Below are positions 6,199 through 9,047 of a stretch of 9,047 nt of DNA, in pieces. The stretch is from an uncultured Verrucomicrobiota bacterium (GTDB lineage: Bacteria; Verrucomicrobiota; Kiritimatiellia; RFP12; UBA1067): assembly GCA_945487985.1 (NCBI GenBank), contig CALYTX010000036.1, positions 1 to 9,047 of the forward strand. Direction: 5' to 3'. Made by a program: the position numbers and the translations under genes. A model generated the notes under the pieces. The model was not told where the DNA came from, ran no database searches, and saw only the letters and a program-made list of their open reading frames with translations. Within the stretch, counting starts at the first letter, position 1. Every line of letters begins with the position of its first letter.

Positions 6199-7554
6199 AT
6201 GAAAAAAGCAATGATAGTAGGGGTCTTGGTCCTGGGGCTGGCGGCGGCCGCTCGGGCTGCTGGCGTCGAGGTTAAATCGGCGCAGCAGGTCCAGGACAAT
6301 CTTGATGTTGTATGGACGCTCATTGCGGGCATACTCGTCTTTACAATGCAGGCCGGCTTCGCACTCGTGGAAACGGGATTCACGCGGGCGAAGAATGCGG
6401 CGAATATTATGATGAAAAACCTGATGGATTTTTCGGCCGGCTCGCTTGGATTCTGGCTCGTTGGCGCAGCACTGATGTTCGGTGCCGATGCTTGCGGGTT
6501 GTTCGGCAAGAGCGGCTTTATGATGGATGTATTCCAGGAAGGTCCCGGGTGCTGGAACTGGACGATGATGATTTTCCAGACGATGTTCGCCGCCACGGCC
6601 GCAACTATCGTTTCGGGGTGCGTGGCTGAACGCATTGAGTTCAAGAGCTATCTCATCTACTCGGTGCTCGTTTCGGCCATTGTCTATCCAGTCTCTGGCC
6701 ACTGGGCATGGGGGTCGCTGATGGGCGAAGGGTCTGAAGGGTGGCTTTCGGCGCTTGGCTTCCACGATTTCGCCGGCTCCACGGTAGTCCATTCCGTCGG
6801 CGGCTGGATTGGGCTTGCCGGCGCGATTATGCTCGGTCCGCGTATCGGCAAATATCGGCATGACGGCAAGGCCAATCCGATTCCCGGCCACAGCCTTGTT
6901 CTAGGCACGTTGGGCGTGTTCCTGCTGTGGATCGGCTGGTTCGGTTTCAACCCTGGCAGCTACACCCAGGGCATCGGTGATGTAAGCCGCGTAGCCATGA
7001 CCACTAACCTCGCCGCTTGCGCGGCAACGGTCAGCGCGCTGGCTACGGCATGGATGATCATGGGTAAGCCAGATTTGACGATGGCGCTGAACGGTTCGCT
7101 TGCAGGTTTGGTGGCGATTACCGCGCCGTGCGATATTGTAACTCCTGGCGCTTCGATAGTAATCGGCCTGATCGCCGGCGTGCTGGTGGTACTGTCGGTG
7201 TTCTTCTGGGACAAGGTTCATGTCGACGATCCTGTGGGCGCAGTTTCGGTGCATCTTGTCAACGGCATTTGGGGAACGATCGCGTGCGGGCTCTTCGCGG
7301 CGGAGAAGGTTCTGGGCATCGGCGAGGCGAACACGGGCCTGTTCTACGGCGGTGGGTTCCATACCACGTTCGTGCAACTTATCGGCATCGTGGCCGTGGG
7401 TGCATGGGCGTTTCTGGCGGGGCTGGCGATCTTCTTCGCCTTGAAGAAAGCGGGTATCCTGCGCGTCAACGCCAAGACCGAGCTTAAGGGTCTGGACGTG
7501 ACCGAACACGGTCAGGACGCCTACGCCGGCTTCCAGTTCTTCTCGAATACGTAG
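6199..7554 (+). CDS. amtB: Ammonium transporter AmtB
   Basis: This is a 451-residue Amt/Rh family channel that imports ammonium across the inner membrane as a trimer. An N-terminal signal peptide (MKK, a hydrophobic stretch, then ARA-AG near residue 21) precedes the mature protein, as in E. coli AmtB. Mature segments include LIAGILVFTMQAGFALVETG and the family signature DFAGSTVVHSVGG with pore His198. VHLVNGIWGT follows with the second pore His352. Trp171 (HWAWG) and Phe126 (FQTMF) are likely counterparts of the periplasmic recruitment and gate residues. The C-terminal tail (GLDVTEHGQDAYAGF) is the conserved cytoplasmic segment that communicates with GlnK. AGAGGA 6 nt before the ATG is the ribosome binding site. 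It is co-transcribed with glnK, and the next gene has its own promoter. Confidence 0.97.
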   Translation: MKKAMIVGVLVLGLAAAARAAGVEVKSAQQVQDNLDVVWTLIAGILVFTMQAGFALVETGFTRAKNAANIMMKNLMDFSAGSLGFWLVGAALMFGADACGLFGKSGFMMDVFQEGPGCWNWTMMIFQTMFAATAATIVSGCVAERIEFKSYLIYSVLVSAIVYPVSGHWAWGSLMGEGSEGWLSALGFHDFAGSTVVHSVGGWIGLAGAIMLGPRIGKYRHDGKANPIPGHSLVLGTLGVFLLWIGWFGFNPGSYTQGIGDVSRVAMTTNLAACAATVSALATAWMIMGKPDLTMALNGSLAGLVAITAPCDIVTPGASIVIGLIAGVLVVLSVFFWDKVHVDDPVGAVSVHLVNGIWGTIACGLFAAEKVLGIGEANTGLFYGGGFHTTFVQLIGIVAVGAWAFLAGLAIFFALKKAGILRVNAKTELKGLDVTEHGQDAYAGFQFFSNT

Positions 7555-7583
7555 CCGAGAAACAGCGCCATTGATGCGCCAAT

Positions 7584-7614
7584 GCGGCGTTCGGGCTTGT
7601 CGCCCGGACGCCGC
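7584..7614 (+). terminator. Strong GC-rich hairpin after amtB (terminator-like, no U tract)
   Basis: GCGGCGTTCGGGC and GCCCGGACGCCGC form a 13-bp stem with one T-G wobble and a 5-nt TTGTC loop, starting 30 nt after the amtB stop. The flank is TTCGCATT instead of a run of T, so it is not a classic intrinsic terminator. It may end or stabilise the glnK-amtB transcript, possibly with Rho or as a 3'-end roadblock. Confidence 0.5.
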
Positions 7615-7620
7615 TTCGCA

Positions 7621-7649
7621 TTGAATGCGCTTTGGCGCTTTGTTATACT
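7621..7649 (+). promoter_or_regulatory. Sigma-70-type promoter of the TatD-family gene
   Basis: TTGAAT (7621-7626) and TATACT (7644-7649) are separated by 17 nt, and a TGn extension precedes the -10. The start would be near 7656, followed by a GGAAGGAG ribosome binding site (7663-7670), 7 nt before the ATG at 7678. Confidence 0.75.
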
Positions 7650-7677
7650 TTGGGGACATTTTGGAAGGAGATGAACA

Positions 7678-8421
7678 ATGGAACTTTTTGATACGCACGC
7701 ACATTTCGTCCCCTCCGCCGAACAAATCGCGGCGCAACTCGTACGCGCGAAGGCGGCTGGTGTCGGACGGGTGGCCGCCGTTGGCGGCAGCGAGGAACTC
7801 AATGCCGGTGCGCGCTGCGCACTTTCTGTCGCACGGCAAGGCGGTGAAGTGGCGGTGACTGTTGCGCTCGGATACGACCGAGACCAGGCCGGCAAGGAAT
7901 TGCCCGCTATTGACTATAGTGGCGCTGGTGCTGTTGGAGAGATTGGGCTGGACTACTTTTATGAGGGAGTGGCGAGGGATCTGCAAATTGGGCTTTTCTC
8001 GCGCCAGTTGGCGACGGCGGGCGAGCTGGATCTGCCAGTGATTGTGCATACGCGGGAAGCCGACGACGATACCCTGGCGGTGCTTCGCGAGCTTCCATCG
8101 CGCGGCATAATTCACTGCTTTACCGGCGGAACCAAGTTCTGTGGCCGTCTGCTCGATCTGGGATTTTTCGTCTCGCTTTCCGGCATTGTCACCTTCCGCG
8201 CCGCCGAGAATGTCCGTACGCTTGCTCGCTACATACCTCTCGATCGACTGCTGATTGAAACCGATTCGCCGTATTTGGCGCCCGTGCCGATGCGCGGACA
8301 AGCTAACGAGCCTGCCTTCCTGCGCCACACGGCGGAATTTCTCGCCGGGCTGCTGCAGATTCCGCTCGATGAGTTCGCCAGGCGCACGACGGACAACGCC
8401 GAGTTGGTTTTTAAGAAATAG
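7678..8421 (+). CDS. TatD-family metal-dependent hydrolase / DNase
   Basis: This is a 247-residue TIM-barrel hydrolase of the TatD/YcfH family. Members bind two divalent metals, and several are 3'-5' exonucleases or DNases. The metal ligands are visible in order: DTHAH (His7, His9), AVGEIGLDYF (Glu88), LPVIVHTRE (His124), IIHCFTG (His146) and LIETDSPYLAP (Asp196). The C-terminal RGQANEPAFLRHTAE corresponds to the conserved RGKxNEP region. The usual GxHPH motif after the second strand is replaced by ALGYDRDQA, and the stretch to GEIGLDY is shorter than usual, which explains a length slightly under the common 255-265 residues. The start has a strong ribosome binding site and its own promoter. 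It is probably a cytoplasmic single-gene unit; the true substrate is unknown. Confidence 0.92.
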   Translation: MELFDTHAHFVPSAEQIAAQLVRAKAAGVGRVAAVGGSEELNAGARCALSVARQGGEVAVTVALGYDRDQAGKELPAIDYSGAGAVGEIGLDYFYEGVARDLQIGLFSRQLATAGELDLPVIVHTREADDDTLAVLRELPSRGIIHCFTGGTKFCGRLLDLGFFVSLSGIVTFRAAENVRTLARYIPLDRLLIETDSPYLAPVPMRGQANEPAFLRHTAEFLAGLLQIPLDEFARRTTDNAELVFKK

Positions 8422-8460
8422 TCCAATGGACGATTGTTGGTTTTCTTCACTTCACCATAA

Positions 8461-8469
8461 TGGTATAAT
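8461..8469 (+). promoter_or_regulatory. Extended -10 promoter immediately before the Gfo/Idh/MocA gene
   Basis: TGG-TATAAT is a perfect extended -10 ending 6 nt before the ATG at 8476, so the predicted +1 coincides with the start codon. An 11-bp palindrome ACCAT-A-ATGGT (8454-8464) overlaps its upstream edge and could be an operator. No good -35 is seen. Confidence 0.6.
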
Positions 8470-8475
8470 CGCAGT

Positions 8476-9047
8476 ATGAAAAACAGTATTGTTAAAGCCA
8501 ATCTTTCTCGTCGTTCTTTCGTGATGTCCGCGCTGGCGGCAGGTTCGTTGCCTTTGGTGAACGGCTGCGCCACGGGCTTTTTGGCCAACCGCAAGATTAA
8601 CATCGGGGTAATCGGCTATGGTCGCATTGCGCATACGATGGACGTTCCAGGCGTCCAGCAGTTTACCGCGCGCTGCGTCGTCACCGCCGTCGCCGACTAC
8701 GACCTGGCGCGCGCGCAGTACGGCAAGAAGGTGATTGAAGAGCGCTATGCGAAGCAGGGAATTGCCCAGCAGGTGAAGGTTTACCAGTATTACGAGGAAA
8801 TGCTGGCCGACAGTTCAATCGATGCGGTTCTTCTCTGCATCCCGGATCATCAACATGCGATCGTCGCGACGAAGTGTCTGCTTGCGGGTAAGCACATCTA
8901 CCTGCAGAAGCCGTTCGCCCAGACGATTCAGGAAGGTCGTGTGGTCGCGAATATCGCGATGCAGAAGGGCCTCGTCGTCCAGGTCGGCGCGTGGCAGCGT
9001 TCGCGTCCGCAGTTCCGCAAGGTCGTCCAGCTCGTCCGCAACGGACG
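8476..9047 (+). CDS. Tat-exported Gfo/Idh/MocA family oxidoreductase (3' end missing)
   Basis: The first 190 residues of an NAD(P)-dependent sugar or cyclitol oxidoreductase are present, and the gene runs off the window edge. The N-terminus has a twin-arginine motif SRRSFVM (11-17) and a hydrophobic stretch ending in VNGCA. Cys31 may be lipidated, although the lipobox is weak. The Rossmann fold follows with INIGVIGYGRIA (41-52) and VTAVADYDLARA. IDAVLLCIPDHQHA comes next, then KHIYLQKPFAQTIQEG, where the family's usual EKP appears as QKP, a form I recall from secreted members. Tat export fits an enzyme folded with its cofactor before crossing the membrane and acting on periplasmic sugars. The substrate cannot be told. 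No Shine-Dalgarno precedes the ATG, an in-frame TAA lies upstream at 8458-8460, and the only nearby alternative Met (residue 17) would destroy the Tat signal. Confidence 0.9.
   Translation, partial: MKNSIVKANLSRRSFVMSALAAGSLPLVNGCATGFLANRKINIGVIGYGRIAHTMDVPGVQQFTARCVVTAVADYDLARAQYGKKVIEERYAKQGIAQQVKVYQYYEEMLADSSIDAVLLCIPDHQHAIVATKCLLAGKHIYLQKPFAQTIQEGRVVANIAMQKGLVVQVGAWQRSRPQFRKVVQLVRNG

Noticed and set aside
6901..8328. A 475-codon open frame on the - strand across amtB and the TatD-family gene
   Set aside because: It lies opposite two well-recognised genes and across the hairpin and promoter between them. Its translation is rich in Arg, His and Gln without any family motif, typical of an antisense shadow in GC-rich DNA.
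8421..8447. Weak dyad GTCCA-A-TGGAC followed by a T-rich stretch after the TatD-family gene
   Set aside because: The stem is effectively 3-4 bp once a loop is allowed, too weak to call a terminator.
1..9047. CRISPR arrays, insertion sequences, integrase att sites, toxin-antitoxin pairs
   Set aside because: No regularly spaced repeats, transposase or integrase motifs, or small paired ORFs were seen. Neither tRNA 3' end shows an adjacent direct repeat suggesting integration.

Overview
This window is chromosomal bacterial DNA with long intact genes on the + strand, moderately high GC and little non-coding space. It shows no sign of phage, insertion sequences or CRISPR. A GH2 beta-galactosidase-like enzyme with a C-terminal F5/8 (discoidin) module, a Tat-exported Gfo/Idh/MocA oxidoreductase, a P-II protein of the type lacking Tyr51 and a true glutaminyl-tRNA synthetase together suggest a glycan-degrading PVC-type bacterium (Verrucomicrobiota, Kiritimatiellota or Lentisphaerota) or a Bacteroidota-like one. 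This placement is inference from gene style, not from a phylogenetic marker.

Region 1 (1-5258) is a tight co-directional run. The 3' part of the GH2 gene is followed after 7 nt by glnS. The stop codon of glnS overlaps the GTG start of a beta-ketoacyl-ACP synthase gene by 4 nt (GTGA), which suggests translational coupling.

Region 2 (5259-5809) is the main non-protein-coding stretch. It holds a tRNA-Val(UAC) on the - strand, converging on the ketosynthase gene, and a tRNA-Gln(UUG) on the + strand. The two tRNAs are divergent, and their near-identical extended -10 promoters form an inverted repeat. After tRNA-Gln come paired GTAA/TTAC inverted repeats and then a consensus sigma-54 promoter for the next operon.

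Region 3 (5810-7554) is a glnK-amtB pair: the P-II nitrogen sensor and the ammonium channel it is expected to gate, transcribed from the sigma-54 promoter. A strong GC-rich hairpin follows amtB.

Region 4 (7621-9047) holds a TatD-family metal-dependent hydrolase with its own sigma-70-type promoter and strong ribosome binding site. It is followed by the 5' part of a secreted Gfo/Idh/MocA oxidoreductase whose -10 box lies 6 nt before its ATG, so its mRNA is predicted to be leaderless.

Glutamine and nitrogen recur through the middle: GlnRS, its cognate tRNA-Gln about 1.4 kb downstream, then the nitrogen-responsive glnK-amtB operon. The most unusual molecular details are a tRNA-Val whose conserved T54/A58 T-loop pair is swapped to A54/U58, a P-II protein with Glu in place of the uridylylated Tyr51, an aryl-polyene-like ketosynthase coupled to glnS, and the probable leaderless oxidoreductase gene. 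I found no clear undescribed multi-gene defence or mobile system.
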